In this document: piece by piece, positions 1-6,390 of the stretch
Numbering within the stretch: the first letter of the stretch is position 1
Layout: the number at the start of each line of letters is the position of its first letter
NCBI GenBank assembly: GCA_028688235.1
Contig: JAQTYP010000067.1
Location: 1-11,340 of the forward strand
DNA length: 11,340 bases
Source: Methylomonas sp.
Lineage (GTDB): Bacteria; Pseudomonadota; Gammaproteobacteria; Methylococcales; Methylomonadaceae
Direction: 5' to 3'
Position numbers and translations under genes: made by a program
The notes under the pieces: model-generated
What the model was told of the DNA's origin: nothing
The model's input: only the letters and a program-made list of their open reading frames with translations
Database searches by the model: none

Positions 1-998
1 GCTTCTGCGCGTTCTTTTAACAGCTCCTGCAAGATACAGACGCCCTTGTGATGGGCGCGCTGGCCGTGCAGGGCGTCGGCCAGTTCTTCGGTGTTGACGG
101 TGGAGGTGCCCATCTTGCCAACCACGATGCCGGCGCCGATGTTGGCCAGTTGCGTGGCTTCGGCCAGAGGTTTCTTGGCGGCAAGGCTGGCGGCCAGCAC
201 CGAAATCACCGTGTCGCCGGCACCGGTGACGTCGAACACCTCGCGGGCATGGGTGGGCAAATGCAAGGGCTCAGAGTTCTTGGCCAACAAGGTCATGCCA
301 TGTTCGCCGCGCGTGACCAGCAAGGCTTGCAGTTCCAGCTCGTTCATCAGATTGACGCCGCGTTCGACGATTTGCGCTTCGTCCACACAACGGCCGACCA
401 CAGACTCGAACTCGCCGAGATTGGGCGTCAGCAAGGTCGCCTGCCGGTAAATGGAAAAATCGCTGCCCTTGGGATCGACCAATACCGGCTTCTTGAGCTG
501 CTTCGCCAGACGAATAAACTGCTCAACAGGATGCAAGGTACCCTTGCCGTAATCGGACAGCACGATTACCTGCGATTGCAGCATTTCCGCGTGATACTGG
601 TGTAACAACGTATCGCTGTCTATGTCGTGAAAGCCATCCTCGAAATCCAGCCGTATCAGTTGTTGATGGCGGCTCATGACCCGTAACTTGGTGATGGTCG
701 GATGGTGCGGTATGCCCTGAAACATGCAAAGTACGCCGGCTTTTTTCAACAAGGTTTCCAACGCCACCGCGGCTTCGTCCTCGCCGGTAAAGCCGAGCAA
801 CGATACCTTGGCGCCCAGTGCGGCGATGTTCAGCGCCACGTTGCCGGCGCCCCCGGCTCTATGCTCGTCCTGCTTGACATGAACCACCGGCACCGGAGCC
901 TCGGGCGAAATACGCGAAGTGGGGCCGTGCCAATAGCGGTCCAACATCAAATCGCCGACTACTAGCACACGAGCAGCGGAATAATTCGGTAGTTGCAT
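1..998 (-). CDS. hldE: HldE, D-glycero-beta-D-manno-heptose-7-phosphate kinase domain (partial, runs off left edge)
   Basis: This is the N-terminal kinase part of the bifunctional cytoplasmic enzyme that makes ADP-heptose for the lipopolysaccharide inner core. It phosphorylates heptose-7-phosphate at C1; the second domain, if present, would transfer AMP. About 332 residues are visible from the ATG at 998. They show the PfkB/ribokinase fold signatures: GDLMLDRYWHG at 15-25, RAGGAGNVALN at 47-57, DYGKGTL at 149-155, VDPKGSDF near 174-181 and TPNLGEFE near 191-198. The second PfkB signature DVTGAGDTV lies at 256-264, with Asp262 as catalytic base. The reading frame is still open at base 1, in the linker that precedes the nucleotidyltransferase domain in E. 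coli HldE, so the second domain should lie left of the window. No clear Shine-Dalgarno precedes the ATG. The gene is divergent from arsC. A stand-alone kinase (HldA) cannot be excluded without the missing sequence. Confidence 0.93.
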   Translation of the reverse strand, partial: MQLPNYSAARVLVVGDLMLDRYWHGPTSRISPEAPVPVVHVKQDEHRAGGAGNVALNIAALGAKVSLLGFTGEDEAAVALETLLKKAGVLCMFQGIPHHPTITKLRVMSRHQQLIRLDFEDGFHDIDSDTLLHQYHAEMLQSQVIVLSDYGKGTLHPVEQFIRLAKQLKKPVLVDPKGSDFSIYRQATLLTPNLGEFESVVGRCVDEAQIVERGVNLMNELELQALLVTRGEHGMTLLAKNSEPLHLPTHAREVFDVTGAGDTVISVLAASLAAKKPLAEATQLANIGAGIVVGKMGTSTVNTEELADALHGQRAHHKGVCILQELLKERAE

Positions 999-1032
999 AG
1001 TTTTTCACGCGGTCTATTAAAATCGGAGTGCT

Positions 1033-1038
1033 ATTATA
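1033..1038 (-). promoter_or_regulatory. Possible -10 box for hldE
   Basis: In the 72-base gap between hldE and arsC the minus strand reads TATAAT, a perfect -10 consensus, 34 bases upstream of the hldE ATG. No convincing -35 hexamer lies 16-18 bases upstream. The plus strand at 1032-1037 reads TATTAT, so the same AT-rich patch could also serve arsC. This is sequence matching only. Confidence 0.3.
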
Positions 1039-1070
1039 ACGGCTTGTCGAGATACTAAGGGGTGTAAACC

Positions 1071-1418
1071 ATGAGCGTCAAAATTTACCACAACCCACGT
1101 TGCGGAAAATCCCGAGAGACCTTGAAACTGCTCGAAGAACGGGGCATACATCCGGAAGTAATCGAATACCTAAAGCACCCACCTACAGCCGCCGAATTGC
1201 AAGATATCCTGAACAAATTAGGTCTCGAACCGCGACAGCTGATGCGAACCAAAGAAGCGGAATACAAGGAGAACGGTCTGGACGACAAGTCCCTGAGCGA
1301 TACCGAGCTGATAGAGGCGATGATCAGAATCCCCAAGTTGATCGAGCGGCCCATCGTATTGGCTAACGACAAGGCCGCGGTCGGCCGGCCTCCGGAAGCG
1401 GTTTTGGCGATTTTGTGA
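1071..1418 (+). CDS. arsC: ArsC-family (glutaredoxin-coupled type) arsenate reductase
   Basis: This 115-residue cytoplasmic thioredoxin-fold protein belongs to the ArsC/YfgD family, whose best-known members reduce arsenate to arsenite using glutaredoxin and glutathione. The active-site loop HNPRCGKSR (7-15) carries the nucleophilic Cys11. The three arginines that bind arsenate in the R773 plasmid ArsC have counterparts here: Arg59 (LMRTKE), Arg93 (ERPIV) and Arg106 (GRPPE). Length is typical for the shorter, YfgD-like branch. A good ribosome binding site AAGGGGTG at 1057-1064 ends six bases before the ATG. The stop overlaps the wrbA start by one base (TGATG), so the two are co-transcribed and probably translationally coupled. 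There is no arsR or arsB nearby, so the true substrate may be a general thiol or oxidative-stress compound; the arsenate assignment rests on family membership and conserved residues. Confidence 0.88.
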   Translation: MSVKIYHNPRCGKSRETLKLLEERGIHPEVIEYLKHPPTAAELQDILNKLGLEPRQLMRTKEAEYKENGLDDKSLSDTELIEAMIRIPKLIERPIVLANDKAAVGRPPEAVLAIL

Positions 1419-2014
1419 TGGCTAAGATATTGATACTTTATTACAGCCGCAACGGTAGTACCGAGAAAATGGCTAGGCAAATCGCTCGCGGCGTGGAATC
1501 GGTGGCGGGTGCCGAAGCGTTATTACGCACGGTGCCGGAAGTATCGCCAGTTTGCGAAAAAGTCGCCGACAGCATTCCTGAGTCCGGCGCACCCTATGCG
1601 ACGCTGCAAGAACTGGAAACCTGCGACGGCTTAGCCTTGGGCAGCCCGACCCAGTTCGGCAACATGGCCGCGCCTTTAAAGCACTTCATCGATAGCACTA
1701 CCGCGATGTGGTTTTCCGGCGCCTTATCCGGCAAACCGGCCGGCGTTTTTACCTCCACCGGCAGCATGCACGGCGGCCAGGAAACGACTTTATTGTCCAT
1801 GATGCTGCCGTTGATGCATCACGGCATGCTGATGATGAGCCTGCCCTGCAACGAAATCGCTTTGCGCGAAACCGTCAGCGGTGGAACGCCTTACGGCCCC
1901 AGTCACCATGCCGAATCCGATGACGAATTGACCGAGCATGAAAAACGCTTGTGCTGGGTTTTGGGCGAACGCTTGGCGAAAACGGCAATGGCATTGACAA
2001 TAAAACCGAGGTAA
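1418..2014 (+). CDS. wrbA: WrbA, NAD(P)H:quinone oxidoreductase (type IV, FMN flavodoxin-like)
   Basis: WrbA is a cytoplasmic FMN enzyme that reduces quinones by two electrons and so avoids semiquinone radicals. The 198 residues cover the whole family length. The FMN phosphate loop is YSRNGSTEKMA (9-19). The flavin-contacting segments SPTQFGNMAAP (76-86), STGSMHGGQETT (113-124) and GTPYGPSHH (156-164) are all present and match the WrbA pattern. The ATG at 1418 overlaps the arsC stop by one base; a GTG three bases earlier would add one residue and cannot be excluded. There is no separate ribosome binding site, which fits coupling to arsC. The pairing suggests a shared role against arsenic- or quinone-driven oxidative stress, but that is inference. 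The gene converges with the DUF4124 gene across about 100 bases that hold no convincing terminator. Confidence 0.92.
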   Translation: MAKILILYYSRNGSTEKMARQIARGVESVAGAEALLRTVPEVSPVCEKVADSIPESGAPYATLQELETCDGLALGSPTQFGNMAAPLKHFIDSTTAMWFSGALSGKPAGVFTSTGSMHGGQETTLLSMMLPLMHHGMLMMSLPCNEIALRETVSGGTPYGPSHHAESDDELTEHEKRLCWVLGERLAKTAMALTIKPR

Positions 2015-2116
2015 ATGCCGCCCGCACTTGCGGGAAAGGGGCCTGCGCACTGAAAACTCCTGCCGTTTGCCGAAACATCGCGTGCGGAATGCGCAGTTTC
2101 AAGTCTAATTTTTGAC

Positions 2117-2464
2117 TTAGTTGTCGGTAGAATCGGGGGAAGTTGGCTCTTGCGAAAGCGGGGCTTGTCTGGACTGGGGGCCGAGAGTTTGCTTTGACGC
2201 ACCATTGGCTGCAGAATTGGTGTCTTTTTGTTTCGTCGCCGAGGCATCGTATTGATTTCTGATTTCCTGCAGCTTCTCCAAAGCCATTGCCTTTTGCTCA
2301 GGCGTTTGTTCCTTGATGCCTAGCTTGCCTTTCTCGGAATTCATTTCGCATGGCGTCCCTTGATAGACCGGCCTGCCGTCTTTTATGCACTTATAGGCTT
2401 CGGCATAGACGCAATTCGGCAGAGTCGAAGCGGCAAAAATCAAAATGGATATTAATGTTTTCAA
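2117..2464 (-). CDS. Secreted DUF4124-domain protein
   Basis: This is a small exported protein of unknown function. A signal peptide (MKTLISILIFAAS..., cleavage likely after VYA at 21) is followed by the DUF4124 pattern: AYKCIKDGRPVYQGTPC at 23-39. Cys26 and Cys39 are placed to form the disulfide usual in this family. The C-terminal half (about 45-115) is charged, then rich in Gln, Ser, Thr and Pro, and looks disordered. I chose the TTG at 2464 because AGAGG at an 8-base distance precedes it and it gives a canonical MKTL signal-peptide start. The GTG at 2473 would place the same AGAGG directly against the start codon. The gene stands alone, convergent with wrbA. DUF4124 proteins are common in gammaproteobacteria, and no function can be assigned from the sequence. 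Confidence 0.82.
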   Translation of the reverse strand: MKTLISILIFAASTLPNCVYAEAYKCIKDGRPVYQGTPCEMNSEKGKLGIKEQTPEQKAMALEKLQEIRNQYDASATKQKDTNSAANGASKQTLGPQSRQAPLSQEPTSPDSTDN

Positions 2465-2562
2465 TGGAATCACCTCTAAAGCAATTTTTGAAGCGTCTGT
2501 CGTTCAGGTATAGTTTATAAGGGTTAGGCCAAAAAATCAGTTCCCATTAGCGGCATGCCTTG

Positions 2563-2748
2563 CTAAACGTACACATCAATACGCTGAGCGGGTTGAACCG
2601 CCGATTCCAATAACTTAAGAACAGCTTGACCTTGTATATCTTGCTGCTCGCGGACCTTATTCAATACGGCAAGCTGAACTTGCTGAGCGTTTTTTTGCAT
2701 CGACATTTGAGTCGCAAACGCTGCGATGGAAGTGACGGAATCAAGCAT
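2563..2748 (-). CDS. YjfB-like putative motility protein
   Basis: This is a 61-residue protein resembling the YjfB putative motility family. These small helical proteins are often found near flagellar genes, but their biochemical role is unknown. It begins MLDSVTSIAAFATQMS, followed by a heptad-like amphipathic stretch rich in Gln, Val and Leu (about 20-51), and ends in a short polar tail. The ATG at 2748 is favoured by a perfect GGAGG at 2754-2758 with five bases of spacing. An in-frame upstream ATG at 2847 would lack this site and would add an unlikely extension. No signal peptide or membrane segment is visible. The gene is divergent from the repeat-protein gene at 2960. No flagellar gene lies in the window, so the motility link rests only on family resemblance. 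Confidence 0.72.
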   Translation of the reverse strand: MLDSVTSIAAFATQMSMQKNAQQVQLAVLNKVREQQDIQGQAVLKLLESAVQPAQRIDVYV

Positions 2749-2959
2749 AAGAGCCTCCGATTGAAACACCGGCCTTAATATCTGACACAATGTAGCAGCT
2801 TTTTTTGAATAAATCGGTAAATCAGACATAAAAACTGCGAAAATCATGCGGGTCTTTGTGCGACGATGTCAGTCTTGCACAAGCAGCAGGATCAGGGACT
2901 CGCAATTCGAAAGGGCGTTTCGCCTGATCATAATAATTACAACAATGAAGGGGGATTGC

Positions 2960-3652
2960 ATGAAAATCTTGAATTTATTAGTCGCCACGCTGGCTGAGTA
3001 TTGGGCAAAATATGGGCCAACGCACTCTAACGAGTCGCAAGCTATCGAACTTTTCCCGAGTCGCGGCGTCACTTTTGTCAAAAGAACGCTTAAAGGCTGT
3101 GGGAATCAAAGCAGCGACGCATCGGTGGCTGGTGACGAGATTCTTGCCACTCCGGATGATCGGCCATTATCCACCGATAGCCGGTGGACGGAGGAGTCGG
3201 CATCCAGCGAACAAGACGACACCGGCAAGCCGTCGGAATCGAAGGCCTATGTAGGGCTGCCGCGTAGCGCGATACCCGAGGATTCGGTGCTTAGAAGGCA
3301 TTACCTGGCAATGCTGGCCGCAGAGCAAGCGGCTATCAGTAATCCTTATCCTACCGATTCGGTACTGCGTCGCCATTATGAGCAACAACGGGCGACATTG
3401 TTGCCGCAGCTTCCTAAGGCCAGTAGTTTCGAGATTCAACGCACGCCCGAAGCGAGCATGACTGAAGATTCGCTTGCCGGCACCGAAAAGTCCATTGTTC
3501 CCGAAGATTCGGTACTGAGGCGGCATTTCCTCTCCCAGCTTCGAAGCAAGATCGAAAGTCAAGTTTCACCGGTTCCGAGCGACGCGGTATTAAAACGCCA
3601 TTACGCGCAGCTGATACAGAGCAAAATGGATGTTCATTTGGCAGGCAATTGA
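2960..3652 (+). CDS. Unrecognised protein with four 25-residue P-x-D-S-V-L-R-R-H-Y repeats
   Basis: I do not recognise a named family. The 230-residue product begins with an amphipathic or weakly hydrophobic helix (MKILNLLVATLAEYWAKYG), not a classical signal peptide. A polar, probably disordered stretch rich in Ser, Asp, Glu and Gln follows (about 48-100). The C-terminal half carries four copies of P-x-D-[SA]-V-L-[RK]-R-H-[YF] with the proline at 106, 131, 181 and 206. Each copy is followed by a predicted amphipathic helix. The ATG at 2960 is preceded by AAGGGGG five bases away; the in-frame ATGs at 2846 and 2945 lack such a site. A possible promoter (TTCGAA at 2906, CATAAT at 2929, 17-base spacer) is weak. 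The gene is divergent from the YjfB-like gene and convergent with the APH-like kinase gene. The codons differ between the copies while the residues do not, which argues for a real, selected protein. Confidence 0.8.
   Translation: MKILNLLVATLAEYWAKYGPTHSNESQAIELFPSRGVTFVKRTLKGCGNQSSDASVAGDEILATPDDRPLSTDSRWTEESASSEQDDTGKPSESKAYVGLPRSAIPEDSVLRRHYLAMLAAEQAAISNPYPTDSVLRRHYEQQRATLLPQLPKASSFEIQRTPEASMTEDSLAGTEKSIVPEDSVLRRHFLSQLRSKIESQVSPVPSDAVLKRHYAQLIQSKMDVHLAGN
3275..3649 (+). repeat. 75-bp protein-coding repeat, four units in one register
   Basis: Units start at 3275, 3350, 3500 and 3575, so the spacings are 75, 150 and 75 bases (25, 50 and 25 codons). Units 1 and 3 share PEDSVLRRH[YF]L; units 2 and 4 start P-[TS]-D-[SA]-V-L. 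This fits an old duplication of a two-unit block offset by 225 bases, with one unit's worth of unrelated sequence at 3425-3499. The Leu-Arg-Arg triplet is written CTT AGA AGG, CTG CGT CGC and CTG AGG CGG in units 1-3, and Leu-Lys-Arg is TTA AAA CGC in unit 4. The repeat is therefore conserved as protein, not as recent DNA duplication. Confidence 0.9.
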
Positions 3653-3666
3653 TCGTCGGTAGTTGT

Positions 3667-5268
3667 TCAGGAATAAGGGCTATCCGTGCGGTGTTGCCGC
3701 TCGTTGATCGCCTTTTCCACCTTCTCCCAAACGGCAGCGTCCTCCGATAGGAACGCTATGTCGCTATCGTTGGTCACACCAATAGCAAAGCCAAGTTCGT
3801 CCGCGGTCAGCGCTTCGGCCGCCCCTTTCAGCTTTTCGTAGACGGCGACATCCGCTTCGGAGGCATCGCTACCGGCAATGTGGCGCTGGAAAATGCGTTC
3901 GCGCACCGCTGTGTCATCGCAAGAAATGGCCAATATGGCGAAAGGGAGATTCAACGCCCGTGCTAAGCCCTGAAACTGCCGCCGCTCCTGATGCTTCAAA
4001 AATGCCGCATCGACGATGACGTTGAAGCCGCCTTGCAAAATCAGTCGGCACAACATCAGTAAGTGCTCGTAGGTGCGTTCCGTCGCTTCGCTCGTATATA
4101 TGCCGCCATCGATCGCCGAATGACTGCGTTGTTGTGTCGGTATACCGAACAAACGTTTGCGTTCGACATCCGAACGCAGGCGTATCGCCCGGAATTTTTC
4201 GATAACGATTTGCGATACCATGGTTTTGCCGCAACCCGGCAAGCCATAGGTGATCATCAAGGCTGGTCTGGAGGGTGAGTAAAATTGCTCGGCTAATCCA
4301 AGATAGCTTTCGCAAGAGCTTAAACTTGCCGCTCGACCTAACTGGGCGGCCCGAATCGCAGTCACTTTGGCCATGACCATGGCACGGTAACCCAAATAAA
4401 ACCGCAGTACGACCAGGCCTTCGTAATCGCCGCCGATCTCGAGATAAGCATTGATAAAGGCGAAGGCCAGATCGGGACGTTGCCTGTGCTGCAAGTCCAT
4501 CAATAAAAACGCGATATCGTTGACGACGTCTATCCAGCGCAGGTTCGGATTGAATTCTATGCCGTCGAATGGCGTTGGGCTATCCCCCAGCATCACGATG
4601 TTGCCTAAATGCAAATCGCCGTGGCATTCCCTCACCCTGCCGTCCTGCAAGCGCCGGTCAAAAAACGCCCTGCACCGTTGGTATTCTTTTTCATTCCCTA
4701 ACCGTAAATTCTCCAATCTTTCGGCATAACGCCTGTCCAATAACCGCGATAATTGCAGAAAATTCTGTCTAGCCGGTTGCGCCACCGCTTCGGGATTGCC
4801 GTAATCGCCATCGATGGCTGCCGAGGGCAATTTGCCGTGGAACCCGGCCATCGTTGCTGCCAGATTTTGTATGTCTGCGACTCTTAATAGGCGGTGTTCC
4901 AACAGATGACTAAGCAACATCTCTTCGGCAAAACGCCGCATTTTTACCGCATATTCGAAAGCAGACTCCGCGCCGAATATCGGTTGATCGACACTGCCGC
5001 CTATGCCGACCACGTCCAGGTAGAGAGCGGGCGCCAAACGCCTATTCAATCGCAGCTCTTCATGACAAAAAAATTGCCGGGCGGATAATTCGGAAAAATC
5101 CAAAAAACCAAAATTCACCGGCTTTTTGATCTTGTAGGCGTATTCGCCTGCCAGCAGCACCCAGGAAATATGCGTCTCCAATAATTTCACCGATTCGACC
5201 GGGTGCGGATAGCGGCCTGGGTCGAATAAGGCATCGATTAATCTGCTATCAAGCTCATTGGCTATCAT
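3667..5268 (-). CDS. Fused aminoglycoside-phosphotransferase-like / P-loop kinase protein
   Basis: This is a 533-residue cytoplasmic protein with two kinase-type halves. Residues about 25-330 form an APH/choline-kinase-like domain: an early KIKKPVNFGFLDF segment, the Brenner-type catalytic motif HGDLHLGN at 216-223 (Asp218 as base) and a metal-binding FDGIEFN at 234-240. Residues about 336-520 form a P-loop NTPase of the small-molecule kinase type. Its Walker A is GLPGCGKT (342-349), followed by SDVERKRL around Asp367 and VIVDAAF with Asp420. This fusion is a widespread but uncharacterised bacterial family (COG2187 with COG0645 type); the phosphate acceptor is unknown, and antibiotic resistance should not be assumed from the APH fold. 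The start at 5268 has no clear Shine-Dalgarno, and a 17-base palindrome lies 29 bases upstream. The gene is divergent from tetR and convergent with the repeat-protein gene. Confidence 0.85.
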   Translation of the reverse strand: MIANELDSRLIDALFDPGRYPHPVESVKLLETHISWVLLAGEYAYKIKKPVNFGFLDFSELSARQFFCHEELRLNRRLAPALYLDVVGIGGSVDQPIFGAESAFEYAVKMRRFAEEMLLSHLLEHRLLRVADIQNLAATMAGFHGKLPSAAIDGDYGNPEAVAQPARQNFLQLSRLLDRRYAERLENLRLGNEKEYQRCRAFFDRRLQDGRVRECHGDLHLGNIVMLGDSPTPFDGIEFNPNLRWIDVVNDIAFLLMDLQHRQRPDLAFAFINAYLEIGGDYEGLVVLRFYLGYRAMVMAKVTAIRAAQLGRAASLSSCESYLGLAEQFYSPSRPALMITYGLPGCGKTMVSQIVIEKFRAIRLRSDVERKRLFGIPTQQRSHSAIDGGIYTSEATERTYEHLLMLCRLILQGGFNVIVDAAFLKHQERRQFQGLARALNLPFAILAISCDDTAVRERIFQRHIAGSDASEADVAVYEKLKGAAEALTADELGFAIGVTNDSDIAFLSEDAAVWEKVEKAINERQHRTDSPYS

Positions 5269-5296
5269 GGACTGTACGGGGTGAAGGCGAAAGCAT

Positions 5297-5313
5297 GGAT
5301 TCTGGCAGAATCC
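5297..5313. promoter_or_regulatory. Perfect 17-base palindrome upstream of the APH-like gene
   Basis: GGATTCTGGCAGAATCC is a perfect inverted repeat with a single central base excepted. It lies between the divergent APH-like gene (29 bases from its ATG) and tetR. It could be an operator, or a hairpin in the leader of the APH-like transcript. It does not resemble the GACCGGTC operator, so it would answer to a different regulator. Confidence 0.4.
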
Positions 5314-5357
5314 GGCGTATTAGGGGAAGCCCGGATCAGGGTTGAGGTAAAAATAGT

Positions 5358-5386
5358 TTGCAAAATAAGACGACCGGTCGCATAAT
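5358..5386 (+). promoter_or_regulatory. tetR promoter with operator in the spacer
   Basis: TTGCAA (5358-5363) and CATAAT (5381-5386) form a sigma-70-like promoter with an ideal 17-base spacer. The 10-base perfect palindrome CGACCGGTCG (5371-5380) fills the spacer, where a bound TetR dimer would block RNA polymerase. The 12-base string AGACGACCGGTC (5368-5379) recurs exactly at 6077-6088, before the DUF4242 gene. Transcription would start near 5393, which is the A of the tetR ATG. Confidence 0.6.
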
Positions 5387-5392
5387 TCGACC

Positions 5393-5989
5393 ATGTCAAA
5401 AGCCAGACCCAAACAAATCAAAAAAGACAAACTGCTCGATCAAGGCGTAAGCCTGCTGCTGGAAAAAGGTTATCACGCCACCGGCCTGAAAGAGATTCTG
5501 GATACGGTGCAAATCCCAAAAGGCTCTTTTTATAGTTATTTCAACAGCAAGGAACAATTTGCCGCCGAGGCGATCGATCACTATATCGAACCCTTCATCC
5601 AGCGCCTGTCCGGCCATTTGCAAAATTCCGAGCTGGATGGTTTGGGCGCGTTGAAGGCTTACTACGGCGAATTGGTAGACGAACTCGTGCAAACAGGTTT
5701 CAAGGGGGGGTGCTTGCTCGGTAATCTAATGGGTGAAATCGGCGACACCAGCCCGCTATGCCGGGATGCCTTACTGAACGCGGTCGGCCGTTATGCCGAG
5801 TTGCAGAAAACCGCGTTGGAACGGGGACAGCAAGAAGGCAAGGTACGCACCGACAAAAGCGCAAAAAGCATGGCCGACCTGATGTTGAACGGCTGGCAAG
5901 GGGCTTTGCTGAGGATGAAGGTCGAGCAATCGATAGAGCCTCTGCAGACGGTTTGTAGGGAATTGTTGGATGATTATTTCAAAGCTTGA
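5393..5989 (+). CDS. TetR-family repressor, NemR-like
   Basis: This is a 198-residue DNA-binding repressor. The N-terminal helix-turn-helix spans about residues 10-56 (GYHATGLKEILDTVQIPKGSFYSYF region). The C-terminal ligand and dimerisation domain has the GGCLLGNLMGEIGD segment at 105-118, typical of the NemR branch. Aligned by eye to E. coli NemR from memory, Cys107 falls on NemR Cys106 and Lys176 (RMKVEQSIEPL) falls on NemR Lys175. That is the pair whose oxidation to a sulfenamide releases NemR from DNA. Two further cysteines, 123 and 188, are present. The ATG has no Shine-Dalgarno and coincides with the predicted transcription start. The gene ends in a terminator at 6041-6062, and its operator is repeated before the next gene. 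I infer an autorepressor sensing an electrophile, an oxidant or a sulfur compound handled by the SBP56 protein downstream; the true inducer is unknown. Confidence 0.87.
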   Translation: MSKARPKQIKKDKLLDQGVSLLLEKGYHATGLKEILDTVQIPKGSFYSYFNSKEQFAAEAIDHYIEPFIQRLSGHLQNSELDGLGALKAYYGELVDELVQTGFKGGCLLGNLMGEIGDTSPLCRDALLNAVGRYAELQKTALERGQQEGKVRTDKSAKSMADLMLNGWQGALLRMKVEQSIEPLQTVCRELLDDYFKA

Positions 5990-6040
5990 ATTGTGTAGCC
6001 TTGATTTGGCTACGCTACATCGAAGTTACATAAACAACCG

Positions 6041-6062
6041 CTGCCATTTCGGCAGTTTTTTT
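6041..6062 (+). terminator. Intrinsic terminator after tetR
   Basis: CTGCC, loop ATTTC and GGCAG are followed at once by seven thymines. The stem is short (five pairs plus a possible G-T pair) but the T-run is strong. It separates the tetR transcript from the DUF4242-SBP56 unit. Confidence 0.75.
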
Positions 6063-6070
6063 AATACCGG

Positions 6071-6088
6071 TAAAATAGACGACCGGTC
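6071..6088 (+). promoter_or_regulatory. Promoter and second TetR operator before the DUF4242 gene
   Basis: TAAAAT (6071-6076) is a five-of-six match to the -10 box. It is followed by GACCGGTC (6081-6088), a perfect palindrome covering the expected transcription start. The 12 bases at 6077-6088 are identical to those in the tetR promoter, and the flanks (AAAATA) are similar. The -35 region is weak because it overlaps the tetR terminator. The placement fits repression by the adjacent TetR protein. Confidence 0.6.
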
Positions 6089-6106
6089 ATTTAACAGGAG
6101 ATCGCC

Positions 6107-6379
6107 ATGCCCAAATACATCATCGAACGCGACATTCCCGGCGCAGGCCAGTTGACACCGGCAGAGCTACAAGGCATTTCCCAAAAATCCTGCGGCGTGC
6201 TGCGGAACATGGGGCCGCGCATCCAGTGGCTACACAGTTACGTCACCGGCGACAAGGTATATTGCATTTACATCGCCGACAGCGAACAATCGATACGCGA
6301 ACATGCCGAGCTGGGCGGCTTTCCGGCCAATCGTATCGAGGAAATCAAGACCATCATCGATCCGACCACGGGCGATTGA
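6107..6379 (+). CDS. DUF4242 (SCO4226-type) small protein
   Basis: This is a 90-residue protein of the DUF4242 family. A structurally studied Streptomyces member, SCO4226, binds nickel; the cellular role is not established. It opens MPKYIIERDIPGAGQL, carries SQKSCGVLRNMGPRIQW (25-41, with Cys29), then SYVTGDKVYCIYIA (44-57, Cys53) and a family-typical ending GGFPANRIEEIKTIIDPTT. The pattern suggests a ferredoxin-like alpha-beta fold. There is no signal peptide, so it is cytoplasmic. The ribosome binding site AGGAG (6096-6100) is six bases before the ATG. The gene lies directly behind the second TetR operator and is followed by a hairpin-rich repeat before the SBP56 gene, so the two are probably one transcription unit. 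Whether it is an enzyme, a metal chaperone or a sensor cannot be read from the sequence. Confidence 0.82.
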   Translation: MPKYIIERDIPGAGQLTPAELQGISQKSCGVLRNMGPRIQWLHSYVTGDKVYCIYIADSEQSIREHAELGGFPANRIEEIKTIIDPTTGD

Positions 6380-6390
6380 TAAAGGCCCAT

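Noticed and set aside
2021..2034. CCCGCACTTGCGGG hairpin after wrbA as a terminator
   Set aside because: The stem is short and no T-run follows on either strand.
2465..2473. GTG start at 2473 for the DUF4124 protein
   Set aside because: The only Shine-Dalgarno would abut this codon; the TTG at 2464 has the right spacing and gives a standard signal-peptide start.
2521..2562. T-run after the YjfB-like gene on the minus strand as a terminator
   Set aside because: Six thymines occur, but the preceding GGCATGCC is a self-palindrome without a loop and no other stem fits.
2749..2846. Sigma-28 flagellar promoter for the YjfB-like gene
   Set aside because: An ACCGATTT string weakly resembles the sigma-28 -10 box, but no matching -35 element lies at the right distance.
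2846..2959. N-terminal extension of the repeat protein from an ATG at 2846
   Set aside because: The extension is Arg/Cys-rich with no ribosome binding site, while AAGGGGG is correctly placed for the ATG at 2960.
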